Source: Salipiger sp. H15 (GTDB lineage: Bacteria; Pseudomonadota; Alphaproteobacteria; Rhodobacterales; Rhodobacteraceae). Taken from it: 64,000 nucleotides of DNA. Of the stretch, positions 1 through 8,828 are shown piece after piece. The stretch covers positions 62,001 to 126,000 of the forward strand of contig NZ_CP123389.1 of NCBI RefSeq assembly GCF_040409955.1, in the 5' to 3' direction. The first letter of the stretch is position 1; every line of letters begins with the position of its first letter. Both the position numbers and the translations under genes were made by a program. The notes beneath the pieces are model-generated. The model worked only from the letters and a program-made list of their open reading frames with translations, searched no databases and had not been told where the DNA came from.

Positions 1-720
1 GCGGAAGTGACCATCGCGCGCCTGCAGAGCGAGCTGTCCGACGAGTCCTTCGTGACGACCGGCATCACGCCCCCGCCGCTCATCTCCCGGTCCGACGAGA
101 ACCGGATCATCGACGACGAGCACCAGCTCTACGCCCTGCGCAAGGAAAAGCGCGCCGCCCAGGACCGCGGATTCGAGGCGCAGATCCAGAGCTACGACAC
201 CGAGATCGAGACGCTCGAGAAGAGCATCGTGCTGCACAACGACGAGCTTGCGCTGATGGAGGAGGATATCAGTGCGACCCAGCAGCTGGTCGAGCGCAGC
301 CTCGCGACGCCGACACGGCTGCGCGAGGTGCAGCGCGAGAAATCCGCGAAACTCCGCGACGCGCTGGAGCTGCAGATGTACCTGTCGCGGGCCCGCCAGG
401 GAAAGGTGGCAACGACCCGCGAACGCACCGACGCCGGCACGGAATTCCGCACCGCGGTCGGTGAATCGCTGAAGGCCGCGCGGGCGGATCTCGTGCAGGC
501 GCAGCTGCGGCTGCGGACGATCGAGGAAACCCTTGCGAACCTGCGCTCGAGCCGCGAGCTGGCGGCGGACGGCGGCGCCGAGTCCGACCTGGTGCTGACG
601 GTGATGCGCGCCTCCGGAGACGAACTGCAGGAACTTCCGATCACCGCGAACGCGCGGCTCGCTCCCGGCGATATCCTCCGGGTGACGCGCCCCGCCTTCG
701 CCGCGGGCGCCACGAACTAG
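1..720 (+). CDS. ExoF-like polysaccharide export protein, C-terminal part
   Basis: The reading frame is open from base 1, so the start lies outside the window; about 239 residues are visible. Most of this part is a charged, Leu/Glu/Arg-rich helical region with heptad-like spacing (roughly residues 35-190), typical of a long coiled coil. The end, with LPITANARLAPGDILRV, resembles the closing beta segment of SLBB or capsule-export domains. This organisation fits ExoF/Wza-type outer-membrane polysaccharide export proteins, which pass exopolysaccharide through the periplasm and outer membrane. The glycosyltransferases that follow support the role. An HlyD-type adaptor is the main alternative, because the N-terminal secretion signal and export domain cannot be seen. 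Confidence 0.6.
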   Translation, partial: AEVTIARLQSELSDESFVTTGITPPPLISRSDENRIIDDEHQLYALRKEKRAAQDRGFEAQIQSYDTEIETLEKSIVLHNDELALMEEDISATQQLVERSLATPTRLREVQREKSAKLRDALELQMYLSRARQGKVATTRERTDAGTEFRTAVGESLKAARADLVQAQLRLRTIEETLANLRSSRELAADGGAESDLVLTVMRASGDELQELPITANARLAPGDILRVTRPAFAAGATN

Positions 721-900
721 CCCCGGCGGCCCGACCGTTCGACTACCGCATGGCCGATGGGAGGAGGCGATCCTCGTCCCAATGGCCATCCGCCGACACG
801 CGCGATCCGTGCCATCTCATGGCGGCGGCGACATCGCACCCGGCGAGGGTCGGTGCCGCGGCCGCGCGGACGCGCTGCACCAGCCTTTGGGAACCCCAGG

Positions 901-2178
901 ATGAAATTGATTTTCGTGAACCGTTTCTTCTATCCCGACGAGTCCGCCACCAGCCGCATGGTCTCGAGCCTCGCCATCGCGCTGGCCGGCGAGGGGGTCA
1001 GGGTGACGGCGCTCTGCGGCACCCGACCCGACGATGCCGCGCAGAAGCCGGGCAGGGAAAGCCTTCGCGGCGTCGAGATCGTGCGGCTCGCCACCTCGAA
1101 GCACACGGGCGGTCTCGTGCGGCGCGCCATCGGCGATCTGGGCTTCCACCTTTCCGCATCCTTCTGGCTGCTTCGCAACCTGCGGCGCGGGGACTGCTGC
1201 GTCATCTGCACCGACCCGCCCATGCTCAGCGTCAGCGCGGCCCCCGCCATCGCCCTGCGGCGCGCCACCATGGTGAACTGGGTCTTCGACCTTTTCCCCG
1301 AGGTCGCCATGGAACTCGGCGTGATCCCCCGCTCGGGGATGGTGGCGCAGCTCTCGGTCTTCCTGCGCGACCTGTCCCTGCGCGCCTCGTCCCTCATCGT
1401 CTGCCCGACCGAGGCCATGGCCCGGCGGCTGGCAAGGCGCGGCCATGGCAGTGACCGGCTCGCGGTGATCCGGCTCTGGTCCGACGGCAGCGAGATCGTC
1501 CCGGTCGCGCGGGGCGACAACGTGCTGCGCCGCGACTGGGGATACGGCGACGAGCTGGTGATCGGCCATTCCGGCAATTTCGGCATGGCCCATGATTTCA
1601 CGACACTTCTCGGCGCTGCGGAAAGGTTGCGCGACACGCCGGACGTCCGCTTCCTGCTGATCGGCAACGGCGTGAAACGCGCTGAGGCCGAGGCCTTCGT
1701 CCGCGACCGGGGGCTGACCAACGTCACCTTCGAGCACCTGCAACCGCCTGAACAGCTCAGCCAGAGCATGTCGGTCGCCGACGCCCATGTCGTGTCGCTC
1801 AACCCCGCTCTCGAAAGCTGCATCGTCCCCAGCAAGTTCTACGGCGTGCTCGCCGCGGGTCGTCCCACGCTTTTTGTCGGCGATCCCCAGGGCGAGGTCG
1901 CCCGCACCGCCGCGACCGCCGACTGCGGCGTGCAGGTCGACATCGGCGACGTCGACGGGCTCGTCCGGCAGTTCCTGCGGCTCCGCGACGATCCCGAACG
2001 GCGCATGGCGATGGGCCGGCGGGCGCGCAACCTCTTCCTGTCGGACTACACGCTCCAGCGCGGCATCACCGAATGGCGGACCGCGCTCGGCGGTCTGCCG
2101 CACGCTTCCGGGCGGAACGCGCGCCATGACATTCCCCGCGAGATCACCATGACAGAGGCAAGCGAGGCCGAGAAATGA
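901..2178 (+). CDS. Glycosyltransferase family 4 (WcaI-like)
   Basis: The 425-residue protein begins MKLIFVNRFFYPDESATSR, the usual N-terminal strand and loop of GT-B fold family 4 enzymes of the colanic-acid WcaI type. The C-terminal half has the nucleotide-sugar domain, with IGHSGNFGMAHDF, then VRFLLIGNG and a late VPSKFYGVLAAGRPTLFVG segment where the donor is bound. It should transfer a sugar to a growing lipid-linked repeat unit at the inner face of the cytoplasmic membrane. The ATG at 901 was preferred because it begins the conserved fold; longer versions add an Arg/Pro-rich segment with no family resemblance. Its stop overlaps the next start by 4 bp, so the two are translationally coupled. 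Donor and acceptor sugars are unknown. Confidence 0.82.
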   Translation: MKLIFVNRFFYPDESATSRMVSSLAIALAGEGVRVTALCGTRPDDAAQKPGRESLRGVEIVRLATSKHTGGLVRRAIGDLGFHLSASFWLLRNLRRGDCCVICTDPPMLSVSAAPAIALRRATMVNWVFDLFPEVAMELGVIPRSGMVAQLSVFLRDLSLRASSLIVCPTEAMARRLARRGHGSDRLAVIRLWSDGSEIVPVARGDNVLRRDWGYGDELVIGHSGNFGMAHDFTTLLGAAERLRDTPDVRFLLIGNGVKRAEAEAFVRDRGLTNVTFEHLQPPEQLSQSMSVADAHVVSLNPALESCIVPSKFYGVLAAGRPTLFVGDPQGEVARTAATADCGVQVDIGDVDGLVRQFLRLRDDPERRMAMGRRARNLFLSDYTLQRGITEWRTALGGLPHASGRNARHDIPREITMTEASEAEK

Positions 2179-3413
2179 CCGCAGACGTGATCGTATGCCA
2201 CCTTGGGGCGCGGCGGCACTATGCCGAGGCGCGCATGCTGGCCGCGCACCAGCGGCTTTCCCGGTTCTGCACCGACATCTGCGCGACGACCGGATGGACA
2301 TCGCCGCTTGCGCGGCTGCCGGGCCGGCTCGCCCCCGCCGCGCTGCGCCGGCTCGCCGGTCGCGTGCCGCAGGGCGTTCCCCCCGGCCGGATCGTGACCT
2401 TTCCGCTCTTCGGCCTGCACTCGGCCTTTGTCCGATTGGCGGGGCGCGACGGGACCGATGTCACGCGCCACGCGATCTGGGCGGGCCAGCGCTTCTCTCG
2501 CCTCGTCGCGGGACGGGGCTTCGAGGGCGCGCGGGGGCTCTACACGATCTCCGGCGAGGGGCTGGAAATGATCGAGGCCGCCAAGGCCGCCGGGCTCTGG
2601 GTCGCCGTCGACCAGATCAACGCCCCGCACGAGATGCTGGAGCGTCTCGTCGCCGGCGAGCGGCGCCGCTTTCCCGACTGGGAGGCGCAGGGGACGACCT
2701 CGGCCGAGGTGGCCCGCGCCTTCGCCGATCGCGAGAAGGCCGAATGGGCGCTCTGCGACGTCATCGTCTGCCCCTCGGAATTCGTGCGCCAGGGGATCGC
2801 CGCGGTGGGCGGTCCGGTCGAGAAATGCGTCGTCGTTCCAAGCGGCTTCGACGCCGCGCCTTTGACAGGGGATCGCACCCGCGCGCCCGGGCCGCTCCGC
2901 GTGCTGACCGCCGGGGCAGTCGGGCTCCGCAAGGGCACGCCCTACGTGCTCGAGGCCGCAGAACGCCTGAAGGGCCGCGCCGAGTTCCGCATCGCGGGAC
3001 CTATCGGCATCGCCGCCGAACCGCTCGACCGGCTGCGCGCGGCGGTGGATGTACTCGGCATCGTGCCGCGCGCCGGGATGGCCGCGCAATACGCCTGGGC
3101 CGACGTGTTCCTGCTGCCGTCGGTCTGCGAGGGCTCTGCCATGGTGGTCTACGAGGCGCTGGCCGCGGGCCTTCCCGTGGTTGTCACCCCCAATGCCGGC
3201 AGCGTCGCGAGGGACTGCGAGGACGGGTTCATCGTGCCGCTCGGCGATACCGACGCCATCGTCGCGCGGCTGGGCCAGCTGGCGGGGGATGAGGCGCTCC
3301 GGCGCACCATGTCGGAGGCCGCCCGCCGGACCGCCGCCGACCACAGCGTCGCGCGCTACGGCGAGCGGCTGCTCGCCGCCCTGCCCTCGCCACCTGCGGA
3401 AAGGGTGCGATAA
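2175..3413 (+). CDS. Glycosyltransferase family 4
   Basis: A 412-residue GT-B glycosyltransferase. The C-terminal donor domain shows LRVLTAGAVGLRKGTPYVLEAA, then the E-x7-E motif in PSVCEGSAMVVYEALAAGLP, which contacts the nucleotide sugar in family 4 enzymes. The N-terminal half is less conserved and carries VAVDQINAPHEMLE near residue 140, a segment seen in exopolysaccharide glycosyltransferases of alphaproteobacteria. It starts inside the end of the preceding glycosyltransferase gene (ATGA) and is followed one base later by a third, so the three are one operon. Role: addition of one sugar during repeat-unit assembly. The linkage cannot be read from sequence. Confidence 0.82.
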   Translation: MTADVIVCHLGARRHYAEARMLAAHQRLSRFCTDICATTGWTSPLARLPGRLAPAALRRLAGRVPQGVPPGRIVTFPLFGLHSAFVRLAGRDGTDVTRHAIWAGQRFSRLVAGRGFEGARGLYTISGEGLEMIEAAKAAGLWVAVDQINAPHEMLERLVAGERRRFPDWEAQGTTSAEVARAFADREKAEWALCDVIVCPSEFVRQGIAAVGGPVEKCVVVPSGFDAAPLTGDRTRAPGPLRVLTAGAVGLRKGTPYVLEAAERLKGRAEFRIAGPIGIAAEPLDRLRAAVDVLGIVPRAGMAAQYAWADVFLLPSVCEGSAMVVYEALAAGLPVVVTPNAGSVARDCEDGFIVPLGDTDAIVARLGQLAGDEALRRTMSEAARRTAADHSVARYGERLLAALPSPPAERVR

Positions 3414-3414
3414 G

Positions 3415-4623
3415 ATGCGGATATTGCACGTCATCGCCGACATCGATCCGGCCCATGGCGGCCCGCAGAGCGGTGTCATCCGCCTCGCCGCCGCGCAGGC
3501 CGCGCAGGGTGCCGAGGTTGTCGTCGCGAGCTATTCGCCCGCCGAGGTCGCCACCGCGGCCGCGGCCGATGTCCCGAACGCCTCGCGGGTGGCCTTCGCC
3601 GCGCTGCGCCCCGAGTCCGGGTCCGGCCGTTTCACCGCATCGGCGGCCGCGGCCGACCTGCGGCCGCTGATCGGCGAGGCCGATTTCCTGCACCTGCACG
3701 GGGTGTGGGAGCCGGTCCTGCTGCGCGCGGCCAGGCTGGCGAACCGCGCGAACGTCGCCCATTGCATCACCCTGCACGGAATGCTCGACCCATGGAGCCT
3801 CTCGCAGAAGCGGCTGAAGAAGGTGATCGCCCTGCGGCTCGGCTTCCGGCGTATGCTGAACCGCACGGATTTCATCCATACGCTGAACGACGATGAGCGC
3901 AGCCTCATTGCCCCGCTGGGACTGACCGCGGACACCTGCACGATCCCGAACGGCATCTCTCTGGCCGAGGTCGACGGTCTGGCGATCCGCGGCGGTTTCC
4001 GCGCGCGTTTCCCCGCGCTTGGCGATGCGCCCTACATCCTTTTCCTGTCGCGGCTCCACCCCAAGAAGGGGCTCGATATCCTCGCCCAGGCCTTCGCCCT
4101 GCTGCTGGCGCGGCGCGGCGATGTCCACCTCGTGGTCGCGGGCCCGGACGCGGGCGCGGAGGCCGAGCTGCGCGCGGCCATCGACCGGACCGGGATCGGC
4201 GCCTCGACCCACATCACCGGCCCGCTCTACGGCGCCGCCAAGTTCGAGGCGCTTGCCGATGCCGCCTGTTTCTGCCTGCCGAGCCGCCAGGAGGGGTTCA
4301 GCATCGCGATCACCGAGGCGCTGGCCTCGGCGACGCCGGTGGTCATCTCCGACCAGTGCCACTTCCCCGAGGTCGCGGCGATCGGCGCGGGGCATGTGGT
4401 CCCGCTTTCGCCGGATGCGGTCTGCGACGGGCTGGACGAGCTGCTGTCCGACCCGGAGCGCGCCGCGGAAATGGGCCGGAACGGCCGACGCCTGGTGGAA
4501 GAGCGCCTGACCTGGGACAGCATCGCCCGCCAGACCCTGCGCGCCTACGGCTCCTACCTGCGGCGGCCGGGAAGCGCGCCGACAGCCGTACTCAGCGCGC
4601 GCCGAAGATATCGTCGGCGGTGA
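3415..4623 (+). CDS. Glycosyltransferase family 4
   Basis: A 402-residue GT-B enzyme starting MRILHVIADIDPAHGGPQSG, where the glycine-rich loop receives the acceptor. It has the usual LHLHGVWEP and PNGIS motifs in the middle, YILFLSRLHPKKGLDIL opening the donor domain, and an E-x7-E motif in SRQEGFSIAITEALASATP. The last 20 or so residues are basic (ARRRYRRR) and could sit at the membrane. The ATG lies directly after the previous stop (TAAG-ATG). The 3' end overlaps the opposite-strand acyltransferase gene by 32 bp, an unusual tail-to-tail overlap suggesting that the C-terminal tail is not strongly constrained. Confidence 0.82.
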   Translation: MRILHVIADIDPAHGGPQSGVIRLAAAQAAQGAEVVVASYSPAEVATAAAADVPNASRVAFAALRPESGSGRFTASAAAADLRPLIGEADFLHLHGVWEPVLLRAARLANRANVAHCITLHGMLDPWSLSQKRLKKVIALRLGFRRMLNRTDFIHTLNDDERSLIAPLGLTADTCTIPNGISLAEVDGLAIRGGFRARFPALGDAPYILFLSRLHPKKGLDILAQAFALLLARRGDVHLVVAGPDAGAEAELRAAIDRTGIGASTHITGPLYGAAKFEALADAACFCLPSRQEGFSIAITEALASATPVVISDQCHFPEVAAIGAGHVVPLSPDAVCDGLDELLSDPERAAEMGRNGRRLVEERLTWDSIARQTLRAYGSYLRRPGSAPTAVLSARRRYRRR

Positions 4624-5194
4624 AGGCCGCCCTCGTCCGAAGCGCGACGGCCGGGTTTCCCGCATAGACCGTCCAGGGATCGAGATGCCTCATCGCCACG
4701 CCGCGCGCGCCAAGCACCGCGCCGGTGCCGATGACCACGTCCGGCCCGACGAAGGCCTCGGCGGCCACCCAGGCGTCGTCTCCCACGACGATCCCGCCCG
4801 GGCGCAGCGGAAAATCCGGCCGGTCGATGTTGTGCCCGGCGGCGCAGAGAAACACGCCCTGCGACACGTTCGCCCGCGCGCCGAGCGTGATCGGCGCGAC
4901 GTTGTAGCAGGTCGCCTTCGGCCCCAGCGAGCTGTCGGGCCCCATCTCGAGGTGGGCGGGCCACCAGATGCGGGCGCTCGACCGGACCCGCGCCGTGGGA
5001 TGCAGGCGCGCCCCGAAGGCCCTCAGCAGCAGGCGGCGGACCGGCATCCAGCCCGGCGGCGTCCAGCGCGCGCACAGGAGCCAGGCGACCGACCACAGCA
5101 GGCGCATCGCCCTGTGCCGCGCCGGAAATGTCGGCGCGCCGAGGATCGGCAACCGGCCCGTTCCCTTCGATCCGTTCGCTGAGGAAGCGGTCAT
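4592..5194 (-). CDS. Left-handed beta-helix acyltransferase (WcaF-like)
   Basis: The 200-residue protein has a short N-terminal helix with a hydrophobic stretch (LLWSVAWLLCARW), followed by hexapeptide repeats of the left-handed beta-helix fold. The repeats run from about LHPTARVRSSARIWWPAHLE through VVGDDAWVAAEAFVGPDVVI to GTGAVLGARGV. The ending, DPWTVYAGNPAVALR, is typical of sugar O-acetyltransferases of the WcaF/NodL type. The His in CAAGHNID is likely the catalytic base. It should decorate exopolysaccharide with acetyl or similar groups. The start was set at the ATG preceded by AGGAG. It begins one base after the polymerase gene ends, so it is in that operon. Confidence 0.75.
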   Translation of the reverse strand: MTASSANGSKGTGRLPILGAPTFPARHRAMRLLWSVAWLLCARWTPPGWMPVRRLLLRAFGARLHPTARVRSSARIWWPAHLEMGPDSSLGPKATCYNVAPITLGARANVSQGVFLCAAGHNIDRPDFPLRPGGIVVGDDAWVAAEAFVGPDVVIGTGAVLGARGVAMRHLDPWTVYAGNPAVALRTRAAFTADDIFGAR

Positions 5195-5195
5195 C

Positions 5196-6443
5196 TCATG
5201 CTCCTGTGGATGTCTGCGGGGCACGCGTCACCAGCGCATAGGCAAAGGCGGGCGTGCAGAAGGCCAGCATGTGGATCCATCCCGAAAGGACCCAGTCGGT
5301 CTGGTGCGAGAAGGCGTGCATCGCGGGCACGACGCTCAGCATGTAGACGAACTGGCCCATCGTGTCGCCGCGCCGTGCCGACGCCCAGATCACCCCGAGC
5401 ACGTAGGCCAGCAACATGAATTTCAGCGCGCCGAAGTACCAGAAGGATTGGAAGGCATCGGGCATTCCGGTCATGGTCGTGCCGGTGGCGGGCTCGAACC
5501 CGCGCGGCGCGGCGGGCGTGGGGATCATCAGCCCCGCCTTGACGTCCCAGCCGACGAACCTTGCGGGGAGGTAGTTCCAGACCAGCGTGTTCCAGTGGCT
5601 GGCGCCGTAGTCGAACAGCGACGTGGCATCGGTGTTGTCGATCAGGATCATCGCGTTCTGCATCTCGTACCCGCCTTCCTCGAAGGTTCCGGTCAGGTTG
5701 CCGAGAAAGTCGATGTCCGCGACCTCTTCGAAGACGAGCCCGGAGTTGGCGCGCGTGACATCGCGGTATTGCCCCATGCTCGTGCTGCCGATCATCGCCA
5801 GCACCAGACCCGCGACCAGCAGGGGCCGCGGCAGGATCCAGCCGCGCTGGAACCAGAAGGACAGCGCGAAGATCATCGCGAGCTCCGCCGTTTCCGCCCG
5901 CTTGCCCGTGACGATGATCCGCTCGAGATAGAAGAGGCAGTCGAAGACGATCAGGATCAGCATGGCCCGGCTCGGACGGTGGGCATAGCACAGGCAGGCG
6001 ATCGCCAGTCCATAGGTCATCAGCCGGGCAAAGAAGAGGTACATGACGGGCGCGCCGGAGATCAGCACGCCCACGATCATCTCGCCGGGCAGCTGGCTGA
6101 GCTTGTAGTAGAAGAACGCCCCCACCAGCGAGAACACCGTGGCGATCTCCATCAGCCGCCTTTCGGACATGTCCCCGCGCAGAAGGCCCATGGGCCGCGC
6201 CGCCAGCCGCCAGCCGATCAGCGCGCAGATCGCACAGAGGAGCGTCATGAAGGTGGTCTTGACGTAGGACCTTCCCGGCAGGAAGGGCGCGTCGAGCAGG
6301 CTGACGAGCTGCGGCAGGACGAAGCTGCACAGGATCAGCCCGACGAAGAACGGAAACTCGAGCACGCGCCGGGTGTCGATCATCGCGCGGACGACCAGCC
6401 CGACGGACAGGACCGCAAGACTTGCCAGCAGGACCTCTTTCAT
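5196..6443 (-). CDS. Wzy-like exopolysaccharide polymerase (multi-span membrane protein)
   Basis: A 415-residue protein made almost entirely of hydrophobic segments, with roughly ten to twelve predicted membrane spans and one large soluble loop around residues 225-310 (GQYRDVTRANSG to GTTMTGMPDAFQ). This is the pattern of O-antigen and exopolysaccharide polymerases of the Wzy/oligosaccharide repeat unit polymerase group, which join lipid-linked repeat units on the periplasmic side. Primary sequence in this family is poorly conserved, so the call rests on topology and neighbours: glycosyltransferases, an acyltransferase and a phosphoglycosyl transferase. A ligase of WaaL type is a reasonable alternative. 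Confidence 0.65.
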   Translation of the reverse strand: MKEVLLASLAVLSVGLVVRAMIDTRRVLEFPFFVGLILCSFVLPQLVSLLDAPFLPGRSYVKTTFMTLLCAICALIGWRLAARPMGLLRGDMSERRLMEIATVFSLVGAFFYYKLSQLPGEMIVGVLISGAPVMYLFFARLMTYGLAIACLCYAHRPSRAMLILIVFDCLFYLERIIVTGKRAETAELAMIFALSFWFQRGWILPRPLLVAGLVLAMIGSTSMGQYRDVTRANSGLVFEEVADIDFLGNLTGTFEEGGYEMQNAMILIDNTDATSLFDYGASHWNTLVWNYLPARFVGWDVKAGLMIPTPAAPRGFEPATGTTMTGMPDAFQSFWYFGALKFMLLAYVLGVIWASARRGDTMGQFVYMLSVVPAMHAFSHQTDWVLSGWIHMLAFCTPAFAYALVTRAPQTSTGA

Positions 6444-6459
6444 GGCTGACCGGCGGCGC

Positions 6460-7293
6460 TCATGTCGACTGGCCCTTCTGGAGCCGCCGGAGTTCGACGG
6501 CCTTGACCTCGATCATCAGTTCGTAGCTGGCCAGCATCCGGCAATAGGTGTAACCGGCCCAGCCGTCGAGGAACCCGCCGCGCAGGACGTACATGTAGAG
6601 AAAGCGCTGCGTCGGGCGGAACGGCAGGCGCGCGGCCAGGGCCTTGAGCGCATAGCGCCGGTCAGCCGTGTCGGACGAGAACAGGTCCCGCCACTGGATC
6701 GGCGTCGGCTCGTCGGTCACCGTCGCCAGCGTCGCCTCGTTCGAGGAATAGCGGTTGTGCTTGTCGTACCAGGCTGCCAGTCCCTTGTTGAAGCTGTGGT
6801 GGTCGTAATGGGACTGGAGCCGCCCGACCGGGCCCTCGCCAAGGCAGCGCGGATGGATCAGCCGTTCGTAGTGCACCCGGTCCGGCCGCATGAAACGCGG
6901 TGTCCACGTGGGATAGAGACTGCTCCGCCGGATCCAGCGCCCCATGAAGATGTTGCGGTAGCGCACCATGAACAGGACCTCCTGCCGGGCGGGATCGCGG
7001 GCGATGGCCAGCATCTCGTCGCGCAGCTCCGGCGTGCAGATCTCATCGGCATCGGGCGTGTAGACCCAAGGGTGGACGTAGTCGATTTCCTTCAGGCTGA
7101 AATTGCGCTGATGCGGCTCGCAGTCGAACGCCCGCTGGAAGACGCGCGCGCCGGCGGCGCGCGCGATCTCGACCGTGCGGTCGGTGCTGAACGAGTCGAG
7201 GACCACGATGTCGTCGCACCACTCCAGCGCCTTCAGGCAGGCCGGAAGGTTTTCTTCCTCGTTCAGGGTCAGGATAACAGCCGACACACTCAT
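6460..7293 (-). CDS. Glycosyltransferase family 2 (WaaE/KdtX-like)
   Basis: A 277-residue GT-A enzyme. It opens with SAVILTLNEEENLPACLKAL, the standard nucleotide-binding start of family 2, then VVLDSFSTDRTVEIA, and has the metal-binding acidic motif in TPDADEICTPEL. The later part with SHYDHHSFNKGLAAWYDKHNRYS is shared with WaaE/KdtX-type transferases and exopolysaccharide glucosyltransferases. Its ATG overlaps the stop of the upstream WecA-like gene by one base (TGATG), so it probably acts next on the lipid-linked sugar made by that enzyme. Sugar specificity is not readable. Confidence 0.8.
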   Translation of the reverse strand: MSVSAVILTLNEEENLPACLKALEWCDDIVVLDSFSTDRTVEIARAAGARVFQRAFDCEPHQRNFSLKEIDYVHPWVYTPDADEICTPELRDEMLAIARDPARQEVLFMVRYRNIFMGRWIRRSSLYPTWTPRFMRPDRVHYERLIHPRCLGEGPVGRLQSHYDHHSFNKGLAAWYDKHNRYSSNEATLATVTDEPTPIQWRDLFSSDTADRRYALKALAARLPFRPTQRFLYMYVLRGGFLDGWAGYTYCRMLASYELMIEVKAVELRRLQKGQST

Positions 7294-8420
7294 CAGTGGA
7301 CCACCCTTATTGCTTCAGGTTGTTTTGCAGTGCCCTCCACGCTTCCCTTGAAGGGGGCCACGTCGGGCGGCAGGGGCGAATTGGCGGGCACCTCGATGCG
7401 GATGCCCTTGGTCGCGACCAGCACCAGCGCCGTATGGGCCACCACCAGCGGAACCAGCCCGATCATCATCACCGAGGCCCGCACCCCCACCACCATGCCG
7501 AAGAAGCCGACCCCGCCACAGACGAAGGCGATCGCGGAAATGACCAGGGTCACGCGGGCGTGGGACAGGCCAAGGTCGAGCAGCAGGTGGTGCAGGTGCC
7601 AGCGATCCGCCGAGAACGGGCTGCGCCCCGCGGCGAAGCGCCGGACGATCAGGCTCAGCGTGTCGATGACGGGAACCGCCACCAGCCACAGCAGTGCGGG
7701 CAGCGTCGGGCCGCCCTCCGTGCCGCTCAGCCCGAGGATCAGGTAGGCCAGCGCCGCACCGAGCGCCGTGCTCCCGGCATCGCCGAGGAACACGCAGGCC
7801 CGCGACCGCCAGGCCGTGCGCAGGTTGAAGACGAGGAATCCGGCCGTTGCCGCCATGACGATCTGCGCGTCGCCCGCGATGCCCTCCGCGCCGAACCTCG
7901 AGGCGATCAGGACGAGCCAGAACAGCGCCGACATGCTGACGCCGCCGGCAAGCCCGTCGAGACCGTCCATCATGTTGATGCTGTTGAGCAGGAGCAGCGC
8001 AAAGCCGAAGCCGATCACCAGGCCGGCGGTCGGCATGATGTCCCCCGGCAGCCGGGCCATGTCGCCGAAGGCCACGACGGGGATCTCGTGCGTGACGAAG
8101 AGCAGCAGCGCCGCCATGCCATAGCCGATCAGGCGGCCGGTGGCGGGCAGCCCGCGCAGGTCGTCGGCGGCGCCGATGCAGGCGGCGCCCAGCACCCAGA
8201 GGCAGACGACCAGCGAGGCCGCCAGCGCCCCGAACAGCGCCGCGACCGCGATGGCCAGCAGGATGGCGATGCCGCCGCAGGTCGGGGTGGTCTGCTCGTG
8301 CCGCTTGCGCCCGGCGGGCACGTCGACAAAGCCGAGGCGCACCGCCAGTGGCTGGAAGAAGTGGATCAGGACAACGGAAACCAGAAATACATTCAATAAA
8401 ATTGTCGGCTGGATGCTCAT
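7293..8420 (-). CDS. WecA/TagO-like undecaprenyl-phosphate sugar-1-phosphate transferase
   Basis: A 375-residue polytopic enzyme of the MraY/WecA family, which moves a sugar-1-phosphate from a UDP-sugar to undecaprenyl phosphate and so starts the lipid-linked repeat unit. The sequence shows the family's key motifs: the Asp pair in GAADDLRGL, NSINMMDGLDGLAGG, VFLGDAGSTALG, and the RWHLHHLLLD motif near the C-terminus, diagnostic for the WecA branch over MraY. About ten membrane spans surround these cytosolic loops. The ATG at 8420 was chosen over one 15 bp upstream because a GGGG tract lies at suitable spacing. It heads the minus-strand part of the cluster. Confidence 0.85.
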   Translation of the reverse strand: MSIQPTILLNVFLVSVVLIHFFQPLAVRLGFVDVPAGRKRHEQTTPTCGGIAILLAIAVAALFGALAASLVVCLWVLGAACIGAADDLRGLPATGRLIGYGMAALLLFVTHEIPVVAFGDMARLPGDIMPTAGLVIGFGFALLLLNSINMMDGLDGLAGGVSMSALFWLVLIASRFGAEGIAGDAQIVMAATAGFLVFNLRTAWRSRACVFLGDAGSTALGAALAYLILGLSGTEGGPTLPALLWLVAVPVIDTLSLIVRRFAAGRSPFSADRWHLHHLLLDLGLSHARVTLVISAIAFVCGGVGFFGMVVGVRASVMMIGLVPLVVAHTALVLVATKGIRIEVPANSPLPPDVAPFKGSVEGTAKQPEAIRVVH

Positions 8421-8828
8421 AAAATGCGACCCCATCTAGACCAATTAGGATGCAGTCAAATTTCGAAACGGGGCGCGCAGAGCCCCTGCCCAGCCAGCGG
8501 ACTCGCCCCCCTCGCCTCGATGCTAGGGCCGGGGGTGCATGGCCCCCCTTAGGCAATCCGTTCGATCGAGCCCCCCTCCAAGGGAGTAGGCCGTCCGGTG
8601 CCAGCACCGCGGCCTCCTCCATTTGGTGCGCCTCGCCCCTCCCCCTTCGGGTCATGCCCGCCTCCCCCAAGGGGGCAATCGCCTTTCGTGACGGGAGAGC
8701 TACGCCCTTCGTGCGGATCGGGCCCGGCGGGCAATGCGCCGAACCTGAACCTCTGCGAGGCGCCCCGGGGCGCCTTCGCCGTGTGCGCTGTTGCAAGCGG
8801 TCTGGGATCAGCCTGCGAGGGGTCGGAA
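8421..8828. other. Intergenic region between divergent wecA-like gene and glmS
   Basis: These 408 bases contain no convincing gene. They should carry the divergent promoters of the exopolysaccharide operon and of glmS. Several C- and G-tracts could fold in RNA, such as GGGCC and GGCCC flanking a short loop near 8525-8545, and CCCCC-AA-GGGGG near 8663-8674. I see no match to the Gram-positive glmS ribozyme core and no other recognisable riboswitch. Confidence 0.5.

Noticed and set aside
8421..8828. glmS ribozyme upstream of glmS
   Set aside because: No match to the ribozyme core was seen, and the element is known mainly from Gram-positive bacteria.
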